A stretch of 64,000 nt of DNA, from contig NZ_CP034044.1 in the NCBI RefSeq assembly GCF_003855455.1, positions 1 through 64,000 on the forward strand, in the 5' to 3' direction. This DNA comes from Mycoplasma struthionis (GTDB lineage Bacteria > Bacillota_I > Bacilli_A > Mycoplasmatales > Metamycoplasmataceae). Position 1 is the first letter of the stretch. The number at the start of each line of letters is the position of its first letter. Positions 10,758-23,002 of the stretch are shown here, one piece after another. The notes under the pieces are model-generated. The model made no database searches. It saw nothing but the letters and a program-made list of their open reading frames with translations, and was not told the origin of the DNA. Made by a program: the position numbers and the translations under genes.

Positions 10758-13700
10758 TAAAAATCATGGAATGTCATAATTATGTGGATCTTTTATATTT
10801 AGATTATATAAAATTGAAGCAAATGAATTTGTGTTTTTTAATGAAAGTGGGTCTTCATTTTGATTATTTATTCCCATAAAGTTGTGACTTTTTGAAGCAT
10901 AATTTCAAGAGTTTAAAACTTTTAAAGGAGTTCCTGAGTTAACTACAGTATTCAATCCTTCTTCACCAAAAACACCACTTCCTGAGTTACCTTGATTAAA
11001 GAATGCAGGAACATATCCATTTTGATAATCTAATCTAATTCCAGCTGAAGAAATTTTAGCTCTATTTATAATATATCCTGCTTGTTTTGCAAAAGGAAAA
11101 CCGTTATTTCCGCCATGATATGCATAAGGTATATTATCAATATCATTTACTTTATCACCAACATAATTTAAATTGAAATCTGTAATATTTTTTCAATTTT
11201 CAAATCATAAAGCGGTTTCATATCGTCCATCGCTTTTAGCTTGTTTAATTATGTCTTTAATGTCAACTTCAATAATAGTTAAATCTGTTCTAACAGGATT
11301 TAAACCTTGATTATTTAATTGATCTTTTCCAGTTCAAACAACTTTTGGATATACACCAACAGTATATAAACCACCTCAATAACTATGACCCGCATTTATA
11401 TTGTTGCTAAAGTATTTACCATAACGAGTTAAATATCTTCAAGCAACTTGATGACTGTTTTCTTTTAATGCTTGAATATTTTCATATTTTTCAACGTGGT
11501 TATTAGTTAATAAAAAGAATTTTGTATTATCTTCAGAATTTGAAGCTTTTCCAATTACAGTAGCTGAACCATAATTATAAGCCATTGTTCTTTCTCTTAA
11601 GTTTTTAAATAATGGAGTATTATTTTGATCAAAGTTTAAATATTCATTACTTAATAAATAACCTTCGTGGAATTTATATGAAACATTTTGATTTGGTGAA
11701 TATTCAGTTCATAATTTTGAATAATCATTACTGAATAAAATTGGCATATTTTCTTGAGTATAGCTTAGTTTTTTATAATCAAATTTATTAGTTTCAAAAC
11801 CAAAATCTTCTTTTTGTTTATTGTTTTCGTATCTAATAGTTATTTTAGCAGCTGCTTTTCTTAATAAAAATGCTTTATCAGATTTAAATTCTCCGCCTCT
11901 TGGACCAGTTAAATCTAAGGATCTAATAACTTCATCTTCAGGGTGTGAAATAAAAATTTTATATTCAACTTTTTCTGGTTTTAAACTAAAGACAATTCCT
12001 TCGCCATTTAATTCTGCTTTTAAAATTAATTTAATTCCTGGAGCATTTTTTCTTGTCAAACCATTAACATAATCTAAAGCATTAGTTGAAAATTCTTTAG
12101 TAATAGCGTGATTTTGCAATTCTTTTACATTAAAAGTGAATTTAAAAGGATCCCCAAAACGTAAGAAACGTCTTTCATCTTGGAATAATACATTACCAAA
12201 TAAACTCATATCTAACTCAGCTGATGTATTTGTTGAATCTAATAGTGTTTTTTCAATATATTTACGTTTTAAAGTTCATGAAGCAGTATTTGTTGTTTCA
12301 TCATAGCTTCAATATAAATCTTTATAATAAGCTTCAATTTCTCTTTGTCTTTTTACTGAGCTGCTTGAATATATTTCATGCAATGCATTGTTTTTTCATG
12401 TTAAATTATTTTCGCTTGCTGTTTCAGTAGAACTTGAAGCTTTTAAACCCTCAATTAAATATCATCTATTACCTAGAATTGCAGGTCCATTATTTGCTGG
12501 CTGATATTTCAATCTAATGTATGCTTTGCCTTGTCTTGCGTCTTTTATTTTAACATCAGCTATTTTTATAGTGTTTAAGTTTAAAGTAAAGTTATTATAT
12601 TCAATTTCTTGAGGATTTGACTTGCCAGTTTCTTTATATTTAATATTTGCAGATTGTAACAAACTTTGTCCTATTTGACTTTTTAAATTTTCAGCAGTTA
12701 TTTGGCTAAGGCTAACTAAATTTAAGTTTTCAAAAGTTATATTATTTAAAATAACTTCTGGATATAAATTATTTTTATAGTCATTTTGTAGATTATCTAA
12801 GGTTATATCTTTATTCAATAAGTATCTTTTATTGACATCATTTTTATCAATAAAACCTAATTTAAATGTCATTGTTTTAGCGTTTTTGTTATTCTTACCT
12901 TTTGAAGCTCTAACATCAATAAAGTAAATAAAATACTTATTTGATAATTCATTTAAATTAGTTTGATTTGTTAAATCTCCATTATGCTTGATTTCATCAG
13001 TTGAAATTGTAATTGTAGAATTTTGAACAACTGTATTTTTTGGCGTCGCCTCTTTTGAATCTGGTAAATTATCAAATTTACTTGCATTTTCTGCATCTTT
13101 ATTTTCATCTTCACTTCTAGCGACTTGTCCTTTAAAACCAATTAAATAATTTAATTTAGTATAGGCTTTTTGTTGAACAATATCTTCAGGATCTACTAAA
13201 GCATAGCCTAGTTTTTGATTTTTAGAATTAATGTATGCTTTTGTTCTTCTATATGTAAAGTTCGTTGAGTTAATATTTTGAATTTTCGTAATATCGCTAG
13301 AATCTATATTTTGATATCCATTTCCAGTAAAATCTTGAGAACTAAATACGCTATTATTTCTTGGGTTAATATCTTCGAACATTAAAGGCTTAAAGTATTT
13401 TAAATGAACTTTTCTCATAGAATCTTCTGTTAAACCTCTTGGTATTTCTACTTCTTGTCCATTATGTTTATATCAAAGAACTAAATCTACTGCCCCATTT
13501 TTTGTATCTACATTTTTAACAGATTTTATGTAAACTTGATATTGACCAAAAGAAGGAAATGTATACAATCTTTCAAGATCGCTCTTTACTCTAGCAGCGT
13601 CTCATGCTACTAATTGAGAATGAGTTTCAAGTTTATTTTTTACTTCTACTTTTTCTAAAACATGATCGCTATATTTTTTATTTGCTTCGTCAACAGTTTT

Positions 13701-16463
13701 AAATTCAGTATATCCTAATAATCTTAAAATTCTTTTTTCATCTTCTCTATTTGTAGCAGTAGCGGCATCTCCTAAATTTTTAACTTGTAAATATGCGTTT
13801 TTAGTAGTACCATCCTTATTAATTTTAAATTTAATAATGTTTTCGTTAGTATCAACATCTATTAATAAATCATCTGAATATGGGATTAGTTGTTCTTCAG
13901 TAATATTTTTTGTTATATTGGAAATTATACTTTTAAATCCTGCTATTCTTTCTTGTTCATTTAACTGATATTGGCTTTCACTCGATAGACGTCTAGCTGT
14001 AGGATTAACTACAAACTTGCTAATGCCAGTTGCATATAGAGTCATTTGTTGTGCAAAATAATTATCTAAACGAAATCCAAACTTAGTAGGATTAGTGTAA
14101 TACTCTGTTGTTTTAAAATCATCTTTAAAATCTAATCTTACAGCCACATCACTATTTGCAATAAAATGTAATTTAGGCATAGGAACATCAACTGTTTTTA
14201 AAATGCCGTTATTAAATAAATAATCAACTTTTAATTTTGTTGCAGTTCCATCTTTTACTAAAAATCCATCTTTATGAATTTGATATTTAAAATATCCATT
14301 TATATAATCATTATTTTTTGATACATAATCATTAAATAAAGAATAGTCATTTGCTTGATCATAAGATAAAGTATTTAAATAATCATAATCAACTGTAAAT
14401 AGATTTTCAATTGAAACTGAGTCAAGCGCATTTAATAAAGCATTAACATCTTTTGTAAATGTTAATTCTTTTTTAACTGTTGTACTAAAACTTGGATTAT
14501 CTAAAGCTCTAACAGTATATGAAACTTTTAATTTTTGAGGTTCATGAATATCTACTGAATATGAAGTTCTTGTAACTTCTGTTCCTCTAGGTTTTATTAA
14601 AGAAGTATATAAATCAAAATTATTATCTGTAAATGACAAAGGAGTTAATTTATTTGTTAAGCCATATCTTTCTAAATTATCATTTAATTTTAAAGTTAGT
14701 TCTTGATTTACTCTAGTGCTAAATGCTGCTAAATCTCTTTCATGTGGAGCTATTATATAAGTTTGCTCAAATTGATTTAAAGCATTTTGTTTTTGAGTTA
14801 ATACATCATTAAATAAACTTAAAGTTTGATTAGAATATAGAATTTTATTTAAATCATAAAAGTTATTTAAAATCTCATCTAATTTTTGTTGTTTATCTGA
14901 ATCTAATTTTTTAGCTTGTAGGCTTTTAATTTTTTCAGTTATAGCTTGTAATTTAGTTTTTAAATTATTAATATCTAAAGTAGCTTGATCAGCTAAAGCT
15001 AAAGAGTTTATATTTGCTAAAACAGTTTGTTTTAAGGCTCCTAAATTTCTTAAATAACTATCTAATGAATCAATTAAAGAACTTAAAGCATCTATTTTTT
15101 TAGTTAATTCTGGATCTCTTTCACTATGTCTTGGACTAAATGCTGAAAGATTATTTTTAATTTGATCTAATTTTGAAATAAGTGTATCAGGTTCATTATT
15201 TAAAGAAAAATCAAGTTTATTATCAGAAGTAAATAAAGTAGATAATAAAGCTTTTAAATCATTTTTATTAGCTTCATTAATTAAAGCGTCATTTTTTTCA
15301 TTATATAAATTTAAAACTTTATGAACTTTATTTTTTAAAGTACTTAATTTTTGTGCATAAGCATTAATTGCATCTTGAGTTTTTAAAGTTGTTTTTTTAG
15401 CATCAAATAAAATTTTATTTATAAATATATCATCTTCAAAAGAGTTTAAAATACTGTCAAAATTGCTAAAGTCTAAATTAGGATTTAATGATTCTTGATT
15501 AAATAAATTGAAAATAGATTTATATTCATCTAATTTAGTTCTTATTTCATCTATATTATCTAAATTTCAATCTTTAATTTTTTCATCATCTAAAAATCTT
15601 GCTTTTAAATCATTGTATTTGTTTTTAATAGCTAAACTAAAGCTATTAAAATCTTTACCTTGAAAAAGCATCATATATAGTTCTTTAAAAGTTAAAAATT
15701 CTTTAACTATTAATAAATAATCATTATATTTGTTAGCTAAAGCTTGAAGTGAAGTTAAAACATTTTCAGCATTAGGATCAGCATAAGAATTTAAGGTTCT
15801 AACAAATAAGCCTTTTAAATTGTTCTTAAATGCTTCATTTATTTTTTGATTTATTGGTAAAGAGATTTGATCAAAAATTTGACTTTTTAAACTATTAAAA
15901 GCATCTTCAGTATTTTTTGAAGCTTTTGCAAGTTCTATTTTTAAATCATCTATTGCTTTGTTTAATTTACTTAAAGAATCAAAAATAAAATCAAAAGCTG
16001 ATTGATCTGAAATATGTTGATTGTTTACTATTGCATCAATATTTAATTTATTATCAGCAAATTTTGCATTATAATCAGCAATGATTGAATCAATATTCTT
16101 TTTAAGTGGAGATGAAGCTATTTCACTATCTGAACTAATTGAAAGTAAAGAATTATGACTTTCTTTTATTTTTTTAGCTAATAAATAGGTTGTTTTAATA
16201 TTAATTATTTTCTTTTCAGCATCAGCATTTGAAGTAGAAGAATTTAAGTAATTATCAACTAATGAATTTGAAAATAAAGCAGTTATTTCAGGATAAGTAT
16301 CTTCTGCTTTAAATTCTTCAATAGCTGAAAAAGAAGAACCTAAATTTACTTTTTTAAGTTCGGGTTTTGGTTGGTTTTTATTGCAAGCTAGAGTTAAAAA
16401 ACCAGTAGCTGTCATTAAAAATAATGTAGATGATTTTAATAATAATTTTTTAGACTTTTTCAT
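10749..16463 (-). CDS. Giant lipoprotein with C-terminal DUF31 serine protease domain (copy in unit 2)
   Basis: 1904 residues, one open frame when TGA is Trp. Residues 1-27 are a lipoprotein signal ending in LTLAC with Cys27. Residues ~60-600 are Lys/Asn/Asp-rich and helical, probably coiled coil. The middle is beta-rich and unrecognised. The last ~350 residues show a trypsin-fold DUF31 peptidase: LLTNNHVEKY (His1656), RTDLTIIEVD (Asp1727) and QGNSGSGVFG (Ser1827) give the full catalytic triad. DUF31 includes the mycoplasma immunoglobulin protease MIP; MIP is much shorter, and no MIB partner lies nearby, so the target here is open. Predicted to be anchored outside the membrane. An AAGGAG site precedes the ATG, behind its own promoter (TATAAT near 16488) and after a terminator, so it is transcribed separately. 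Confidence 0.85.
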
Positions 16464-16558
16464 ATAGACTCCTTATATTTTTAAAAATTATATTAAAAAA
16501 AATAACTATTGTATATTAAATCTTAAAGATTTAATACTATTTTTCAATAGTTATTTTT
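16464..16558 (-). promoter_or_regulatory. Nested terminator followed by DUF31 promoter (unit 2)
   Basis: On the minus strand the end of the upstream gene forms a 12-bp stem (AAATAACTATTG at 16556-16545 with CAATAGTTATTT at 16511-16500) enclosing a second palindrome (ATTAAATCTT/AAGATTTAAT); a T run follows. Directly after it come a TATAAT box and AAGGAG seven bases before the DUF31 ATG. The upstream stop codon lies in the stem. Confidence 0.75.
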
Positions 16559-18161
16559 CAAATTGATTTATTTTTTCATTAAGAGTAAAATCTCTTGAAA
16601 AGTTTTTTAAAAAATATTTAAAATAGTGTTTAAATGTTCTAAATAAATTACCTTGTGTTTCAAAACTTTCTTGACATATTATTATTACTTTTTGAAGATC
16701 ATAGCTATATTTTATTACTAAATTTTCATTTTCTTGAAAGTAATATTTAGCTATATATTGTTCTTTTTCACTTTGATAATTTTCAAGATTTTCAAGCGCA
16801 CTAAAAGGTAAAGCGGCAATATCTTTTTGAGCTGATAATTTAGTTAAAAAGTTACTTAAATTATCTAATGTGCAATCAAAAGAAGCATAATTAATTAAGT
16901 TTTTTGTATAAACTGAAATGTTTTGTTCATACAATCTATTAAAGTCCATTGATTGAGTTTGATAGTAATTAAACATATCAATTATTTTTATTAAGTTTGA
17001 AAATAAATCAAAGTCAGCAAACTTTTCTTCATAAAAACTTATATTAAAGTTTTCATCATAATATAAATAATTGTTTAAATTACTTAAATCTAAATTTTCA
17101 TAAAATTCATTTTTATATAATAAATTGAATTTTGTTGAAATATTATATATAGCCTCTTTTTTAGTTGCTAGTGTTCCTATAACACTATTTAATTTTTTAT
17201 TTTCATAATTAATTGAAGAAATATGATTTGAAAATAAAATGTATAATAAAATCAAGTCATTTATATCTATTAATTTATATGTAATATTAAAGCGATTTTT
17301 TTTAAGTTTATAGTAAATAAAAAATCTCTTAGAATCAAATGAAAATTTAACAAAATAATTGATTTTTGCTAATTTTTTAGTAAAAATCAATGAAAAAGTG
17401 ATTTTTTCAGGCTTATCTTCTTTTATTTTTTTATTGAAAATTTGATATTCAATATCACTTCTTCCAATGATTTTTTTAATAAAACTCATGTTGTATTGTG
17501 AAGATACAAAGCCTATTGAAAGTTGTTTATTTGCCTTTTTTAAAAAAGTATTTTCTAAACAATCATCAGTATATTCATTTATTAATTTTTCAAAATCTAT
17601 TTTGTCATTATCATTTTGAAATTCTTTTATATCCCCATAGTTTAAATTTTCTAAATTATTTAAAACATTTTTTATAAATTCGTTTTCTATATTTTTTCCT
17701 TTTGAATTAAAAATATTTAAAGCAAAAATGCCTTCAAATGAATATTGATTTAAATAAATAGCTAAATCAAAGTTTTTAATTTTTTTAACAGTGTAAATTA
17801 AAAAAGATTCATTAACTGCTTCATATTCTGAATAATTAATAACTTTTATATCATTAGCTGCTAAAACGTTTTCAATTATTTTTATTGCTTTTAATAAAAA
17901 TGGATGGCTTTTATCTGTTGCTATTAGAATAGTTTTATAATTTTTTAAAAATGCTTCTTTAGCAATTGCCTGGCTTAAAAAAAGGACACTAAGTTCATTA
18001 AATGAGTGATTATCAAAAGCAATAGGGGCTAAAAATTTATTATTTATGTAATTAAAAGATTGCATAAATTTTTTTATTTCTAAGCTTTCTAGATTTTTTA
18101 AATAACTTAGTTTTTTAGCATCTAAATGATAATATCTTTTATAATCTTCAAAATCAAGCAT
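16551..18161 (-). CDS. Degenerate phosphoglucomutase/phosphomannomutase-like protein (unit 2)
   Basis: 536 residues. Residues ~75-160 follow the order of domain I of alpha-D-phosphohexomutases: a strand and turn (TILIATDKS, 77-85), a helix and VLAANDIKVI (99-108), then the segment that normally reads TASHNP followed by the NSKG turn (FNSKG, 151-155). At the place of TASHNP it reads YLNQYS, so by hand alignment the phosphoserine is Asn138. I find no DGDxDR metal loop. The rest is Phe/Tyr/Asn/Lys-rich. It therefore looks like a catalytically dead paralogue; the family call rests on pattern alone. No signal peptide. Its ATG overlaps the stop of the upstream lipoprotein gene by one base, so translation is coupled. 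Confidence 0.4.
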   Translation of the reverse strand: MLDFEDYKRYYHLDAKKLSYLKNLESLEIKKFMQSFNYINNKFLAPIAFDNHSFNELSVLFLSQAIAKEAFLKNYKTILIATDKSHPFLLKAIKIIENVLAANDIKVINYSEYEAVNESFLIYTVKKIKNFDLAIYLNQYSFEGIFALNIFNSKGKNIENEFIKNVLNNLENLNYGDIKEFQNDNDKIDFEKLINEYTDDCLENTFLKKANKQLSIGFVSSQYNMSFIKKIIGRSDIEYQIFNKKIKEDKPEKITFSLIFTKKLAKINYFVKFSFDSKRFFIYYKLKKNRFNITYKLIDINDLILLYILFSNHISSINYENKKLNSVIGTLATKKEAIYNISTKFNLLYKNEFYENLDLSNLNNYLYYDENFNISFYEEKFADFDLFSNLIKIIDMFNYYQTQSMDFNRLYEQNISVYTKNLINYASFDCTLDNLSNFLTKLSAQKDIAALPFSALENLENYQSEKEQYIAKYYFQENENLVIKYSYDLQKVIIICQESFETQGNLFRTFKHYFKYFLKNFSRDFTLNEKINQFEK

Positions 18162-19711
18162 TATATACCTCTTTTTATTGTGTTAATAAATGTTTCAAAA
18201 TCTATTGGGTTTCCTAAATCAATACCTCTTTTTAAAGTTTGAATAGATAACAATAAACCTCTTCTAAATCTTTCACTTTCAAAATCTACTGGTTCTAAGA
18301 ATTTCACATTTTGTGAATCAAATAAGTTTTTAATATTTTTTAAAGTTACATTTTCTTGTGAATTTTCTATTATAGAATCAAAATTATCAGAAGGGTAATA
18401 ATAACCTAAAGATAGATTTAAATATTCTACAGGTGTTAAAAAATATTGTTTATTATTAATTGTATATTTAGAAAAGTTATCTTTATTATACATTCATTTA
18501 ACAAAATCTAATAAAGCTTGGTTTTCTTTTGTTGATTTTTTTATTCCAATTAAGTTAAGACCTTGTAAAAAATAAGATCCATTTTCTTTGCTATTTGCAT
18601 TTTTAATAGGTGCATTTAAGAAAAGAAAATCGTCTAAATTAGGCAGCCTTCTTTTAATTGTGTCATATATTCTATTAGACACAAGTGAAAAAAACTTAGA
18701 GTTTATTTCACTTGTGTTTTCATTTCCAAAGGCTATATTTAATTCTTTATCTTCAAACATCGTTTTATATAAAAAGTAAATTTTTTTCAGTTCGTTTTGT
18801 CTATCTGGATTTTCTAAAATATTTCTTATATCTAATGTTTGTGAAGAATTATATTTTAAAAAATAATGATTATAATCTTGATTTGCATCATTAAACATAA
18901 TTGAATAAGTTGTGTTAACAACTGACTGTGAATATAGATAATCTACATTTCCTTTTTCAGTTGAAGCGTGAATTACCGAAGTAAAACGGAACAAGTTTTC
19001 ATAGCTATTTAAGTCAAGATCTTCAAAAAGATTTTTATTATCTAAAATTAAAGTTTTATTAAAATTAAATTTAAGTTTTCAAAGTTCAAGATCTTCAACT
19101 TTTGTCGATGTTTTTAGATTTGTAAAGTAATCTTTTGCAAGTTTAAAAATTGGAACACGTTCCAAGTTTAAACTGATACCATTTTTAGTTGCATATTTTT
19201 CAAGCTCTAAAAGAAAGTAGCCTAATAAAGGTTTATTTATAACTAACGCTTCAGAACTTATGGCTAATGGTAAATTGGTTATTTTATCTGAATTAAAACG
19301 ATTATATTGTTTTAAAAAATCAGATGATAATGAAGATAATGTTAAAGCTGAAGAAAAATCTAAAGCTTTATTTTGTGAAGCTGCGTAATATGCTAGGCTA
19401 GGATAATGAATTACTAAGTTAGGTAAATCTTTATTTTTAGCTTCAATGCCCAATGTAATATGATTATATAATTCTCTACGACTTTGTGCAGGAATAAGTT
19501 CAATTTTAGTTTTTTTGTTTTCACGGTTAAATTTATCAATAACCGTCGAAACTCTTTTAAATGTAGAAGAGTTTACTGCATATGGTATTTGAAATTTAAG
19601 CAATACTTTTTTATTGAAAATTTCACATGATGTAAATACAAAAGGAATAAAACCAAACATAAACAATGCTGCCAAAGCTGCTTTTTTAAGTTTAAATTTA
19701 TGTTCTACCAT
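18161..19711 (-). CDS. 516-aa solute-binding-type lipoprotein (unit 2)
   Basis: 516 residues with three Trp TGA codons. The N-terminus has a basic stretch, hydrophobic core and lipobox FVFTSC (Cys29). The mature start resembles family 1 extracellular solute-binding proteins: a strand, VSTVIDKFNRENKKTKIEL, then YPSLAYYAASQNKALDFS, as in UgpB/MalE-like sugar-binding proteins. The ligand is unknown. It lies just past the terminator of the ABC import operon and may be a second receptor for it. The ATG has no Shine-Dalgarno; an extended -10 (TGATATAAT) ends eight bases upstream, so the mRNA is probably leaderless. Coupled to the next gene by a one-base overlap. Confidence 0.65.
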
Positions 19712-19719
19712 ATGTTAAA

Positions 19720-19760
19720 ATTATATCAAAAAATTTCCTGCCTAAAGGCAAGAAATTTTC
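19720..19760 (-). terminator. Import operon terminator and leaderless promoter (unit 2)
   Basis: Minus strand: AAATTTCTTGCC-TTTA-GGCAGGAAATTT, a 12-pair stem with one G-U, then TTTTTTG. The T run merges into TGATATAAT (-10 at 19725-19720), which ends eight bases before the lipoprotein ATG. Termination of one transcript and start of the next are packed into about 40 bases. Confidence 0.8.
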
Positions 19761-19785
19761 ACTAACACAGAATATATTAAATGTT

Positions 19786-19971
19786 TTATAGTCCACCGAT
19801 TCTGTGGATTTGAATAGGCACATTTATTAGCCCGAATAAACACAATGCTACGAATACTATACCAATGATAATTGCTAAGAAAATGAATATTAAGCCTATA
19901 GATCTAAGAATCATTTTCTTTTTTTGTTGTTTACGTAGTTTTATAACTGAAATTGATAAATTGTGATCCAT
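19786..19971 (-). CDS. Small membrane protein at end of import operon (unit 2)
   Basis: 61 residues, identical to the copy at 35321-35506, where it is described. Confidence 0.65.
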   Translation of the reverse strand: MDHNLSISVIKLRKQQKKKMILRSIGLIFIFLAIIIGIVFVALCLFGLINVPIQIHRIGGL

Positions 19972-19974
19972 ATT

Positions 19975-20892
19975 CTATCCTTTTGTTGCATTTCCATTTC
20001 TTGAAATAGCATTCATAATTCTTTTTCTTAATACAAAGTAAATAATGAACATAGGTAGAATTGCTAGAATTGTACCAGCCATACGTATAGAACCGTAAAC
20101 TCTAGGTACTTCTTCATTTAAATCTTTGCCTGTGTCAAATACTCACAAGTTCATTGGTTTTCATACTTCTTTAGCAGAACCAGACATCAATAATGCTGGT
20201 CATGTATATGAGTTTCATGAAGCAAAAGCAGTTAGAATTGCAACTGTTCATGTTGTTGAACTTACCATTGGTAAAGCAATTTTAACAAAATATTTAAATC
20301 CATTTGCTCCATCTAACATTGATGATTCTTTAACTGAATTTGGAATTGCTTCAAATGCATTTTTATACATATATGCAAAGAAAATTGAAGCGGTGAATGG
20401 TGCTATTAAAGCAAATCATAACCATTCTTTTTGTTGTCATCCCATACGAACAACAACGATATATTGACCTACCAATAAAGCAATTTCTGGAAGGATCATT
20501 AATGATAAGAAGAAAGCAAAGAATCCAGCTTTTCCTTTTCAATTATTTAATGATAAAGCGTAACCTAATGTTAAAGAGAAAAATAATCTGACTAGAATTG
20601 ATAATGAGGTTACACCAATTGTAAATACTACAGATTGTAGATATCCACTAACTAAGGCAGCTCTATAGTTATCAAAGTGAAATACTGTAGGATCAGTTGC
20701 AGTAGCTCTTGGGAATAATACAGCAGGAGTGTTTGAAGCTAAAATAGTTAGCTCACGGTTTGTTAATGATTGACTAATCATGAAATAGAATGGAAAAATA
20801 ATTATTAATGCGAAAAATACTAAAACAAATATTTTAAATGCTCAACCAGCTAATTTTGCAGCCGCACTTGTTGAAGAGTATGGCTTGCTCAT
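19975..20892 (-). CDS. ABC permease 2 (UgpE/MalG type), unit 2
   Basis: 305 residues; described at 35510-36427. This copy has Pro in the AIPNSVKES stretch where copy 3 has Arg. Operon upstream is truncated by the joint. Confidence 0.85.
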
Positions 20893-20902
20893 TACTTCTT
20901 GC

Positions 20903-21943
20903 TTAGCTTTTAAAAACTGTTGTTCCTTTCAATGTCGCGCTTTCAATTTTTCTAAAGACACGTCTTTCTCCTAAATTATTTGATAGTTTAAATGTTAAGA
21001 ATACTAATCTTCTTAAACCAAATGAAATGATTAGTCCGATTAAGAATAGAACAATAGATGCCGCTGCTGCACGACCATATTGTGCTGAAACTGTTCAGTG
21101 GTAAACATAAAGCATTAATGAAGCCCCGTTAAATGTAATTGCATTTTGAGAACTGTTATCAAACAATGCTAATGGGAAAGTTTTAATTCCACCGATAATA
21201 CCCATTGTGAATAAGAATGAGATTGTTTTATTAATTGATGGTAATGTAATTTTGAAAAATTGTTTTGTACTTGAAGCACCATCAATTGAGGCTGATTTGT
21301 ATAAGTCTGGGTTTACTGATAACATGGCTGTTGTTAAGATAAGAATTTGGAAAGCTAAACTTCCTCAAATACCTCTAACTAAAATAACCATGAAAGGTGC
21401 AAATTGATTATTAGAACTGTCTAAAAATTGGATAGGCTTTTGAATTAAATTTAGTTTTTGTAATATTATGTTAATCAAACCACCATCTGATTTAAAGATG
21501 TAGGCAAATGCTAGAGAAACAGCAATACCTGATGTTACATATGGTAAGAAAAACACAGTTTGTCAAAAGCTTCTAGCTCAGGTTTTAATAACTTGAGAAA
21601 TAGCAGCTGATATTAAAAGAGAAATCATTAAACTAATAGGCAATGATAATATTGAGTATAGTAATGATGTTCTAACAGCTACATCAAATACAGCTTTGTT
21701 TGTTGAAAAAATAAACTTAAAGTTTCCTAATCCAATTGCTGTGTCAGCAGTCGTAAAACCAACTTGTGTTTTAAGTGCTGTAATAATTACTATTATAAAT
21801 GGGAAAATTGTAAATAAACCCATTGTAATTAAAGAAGGCAACATAAGCATAAAAGGTTTTCAGAAAGGTACCTTTGTGTTTAAAACGCTTAATGCTAAAC
21901 CAGGATTTTTAACCCTGTATTTTTTTCAAAAATAAGTACGCAT
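20903..21943 (-). CDS. ABC permease 1 (UgpA/MalF type), unit 2
   Basis: 346 residues, same protein as 36438-37478, where evidence is given. Follows the truncated ATPase by three bases. Confidence 0.85.
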
Positions 21944-21946
21944 TTT

Positions 21947-23002
21947 TTATACATGTTCCTTAGTATTTACATCAAATAAGTGGAACAATGACTCATGTTT
22001 AATATTTAATTTAACAAGTTCGCCAACTTCATAACGGTCTTTAGCACCTAAAAATACGTTAGCAATTTTGTCTAATTTTTCAATATAAATTTGAGCTTGA
22101 ATTTCTTTTCCAAGATATTCAACAACTTTAATTTTGCCTTCAATTACACCATTTTGATCTTCTATTAAGTTTTCTCCTCTAAATCCTAAATCAATTCTTG
22201 ATTTTGCATAGTTAGCAGGAGCTTTAGCAACTTTTTTGCCTTCGTATAAAACGTTTCCAGATTTGACATCTGTTTCAACGATTGTCATTTCAGGCATACC
22301 TAAGAATCTGGCAACAAATTCATTTTTAGGTTTTAAATATAATTCCATTGGTGAACCAATTTGTTGAACTTGAGCAGTTGACATACATACAATCTTGTCA
22401 CTAATTGACATAGCTTCTTCTTGATCGTGAGTAACGAAAACTGTTGTGATACCTAATTCTTGTTGAATTGAACGTATTCATTTTCTTGTTGAAATACGTA
22501 ATTTAGCATCTAAGTTAGATAAAGGTTCATCTAATAATAGAATTTTAGGTTTTTTAACAATAGCACGTGCAATAGCAACACGTTGTTGTTGACCACCTGA
22601 TAATTGAGTTGGACGTTTTGCTAAGTTTTTAGTAATGTCAACTCTTTTTGCTACTTCTAGAACATCTTTAACTTTAGCTTCTTCTACTGTTAAAACATCT
22701 TTTGATAATATTTCAACTTCTTTTTGTAGTTCTTCAGGTAATAAAGCGATACTTCCAGAAATATTATTATCAAAGCTTTTAATTTTAATTCCTAATTTTT
22801 CTAAAACAGGACCTAAAGCTTGATAAACAGCTTCTTTATATTCTAATTCTGTAGATTTTGAAACTGCTATATATCTTTGTTTAATTTCTTGAATTTTTTC
22901 TTTTAATTCTGATTGTTTTTGAACTAATTTTTTGTCATCTAATTCTTTTTTAGCTAATTTAATAGCAAGTTTATTATTTTGTTTTGCTTCTTTATTTATC
23001 AT
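21947..23002 (-). pseudogene. ABC ATPase remnant (unit 2)
   Basis: Same truncation as at 6411-7466: residues ~306-654 of the full protein, without Walker A. Its frame enters from the end of the cyclotransferase-like gene at the joint, and it overlaps that gene's last codons in another frame. The remnant ends in EHV; copy 3 ends in ERV. Confidence 0.85.

Larger units (their letters stand above)
7460..22995. repeat. Tandem 15.5 kb unit, copy 2 (complete)
   Basis: A complete 15536-bp unit. It starts just after the joint in the 3' end of the cyclotransferase-like gene and ends inside the ABC ATPase gene at the same nine bases (cttctttat) that end copies 1 and 3. It is directly followed by copy 3. 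No insertion sequence, transposase, tRNA or long flanking repeat is seen at the joint, so the joint looks like short-homology or illegitimate recombination, or an assembly join. Confidence 0.95.

Noticed and set aside
10749-16463. Canonical MIB-MIP immunoglobulin cleavage pair
   Set aside because: The protein has a DUF31 domain but is more than twice the length of MIP, and no MIB-like gene is next to it; I therefore call only the domain family.
18588-18894. Overlapping plus-strand open frames of about 60 codons
   Set aside because: They lie opposite the 516-aa lipoprotein gene, have no start signals and show no family features.
20126-20467. A 113-codon open frame on the plus strand, present in every unit
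   Set aside because: It is antisense to permease 2, has no ribosome binding site, and its repetition follows from the tandem array. The minus-strand frame has clear permease motifs.
7460-22995. Repeat unit as an integrated plasmid, phage or ICE
   Set aside because: It carries rpsD, SRP RNA and ordinary metabolic genes and no integrase, replication, partition or conjugation gene; it looks like chromosomal DNA.
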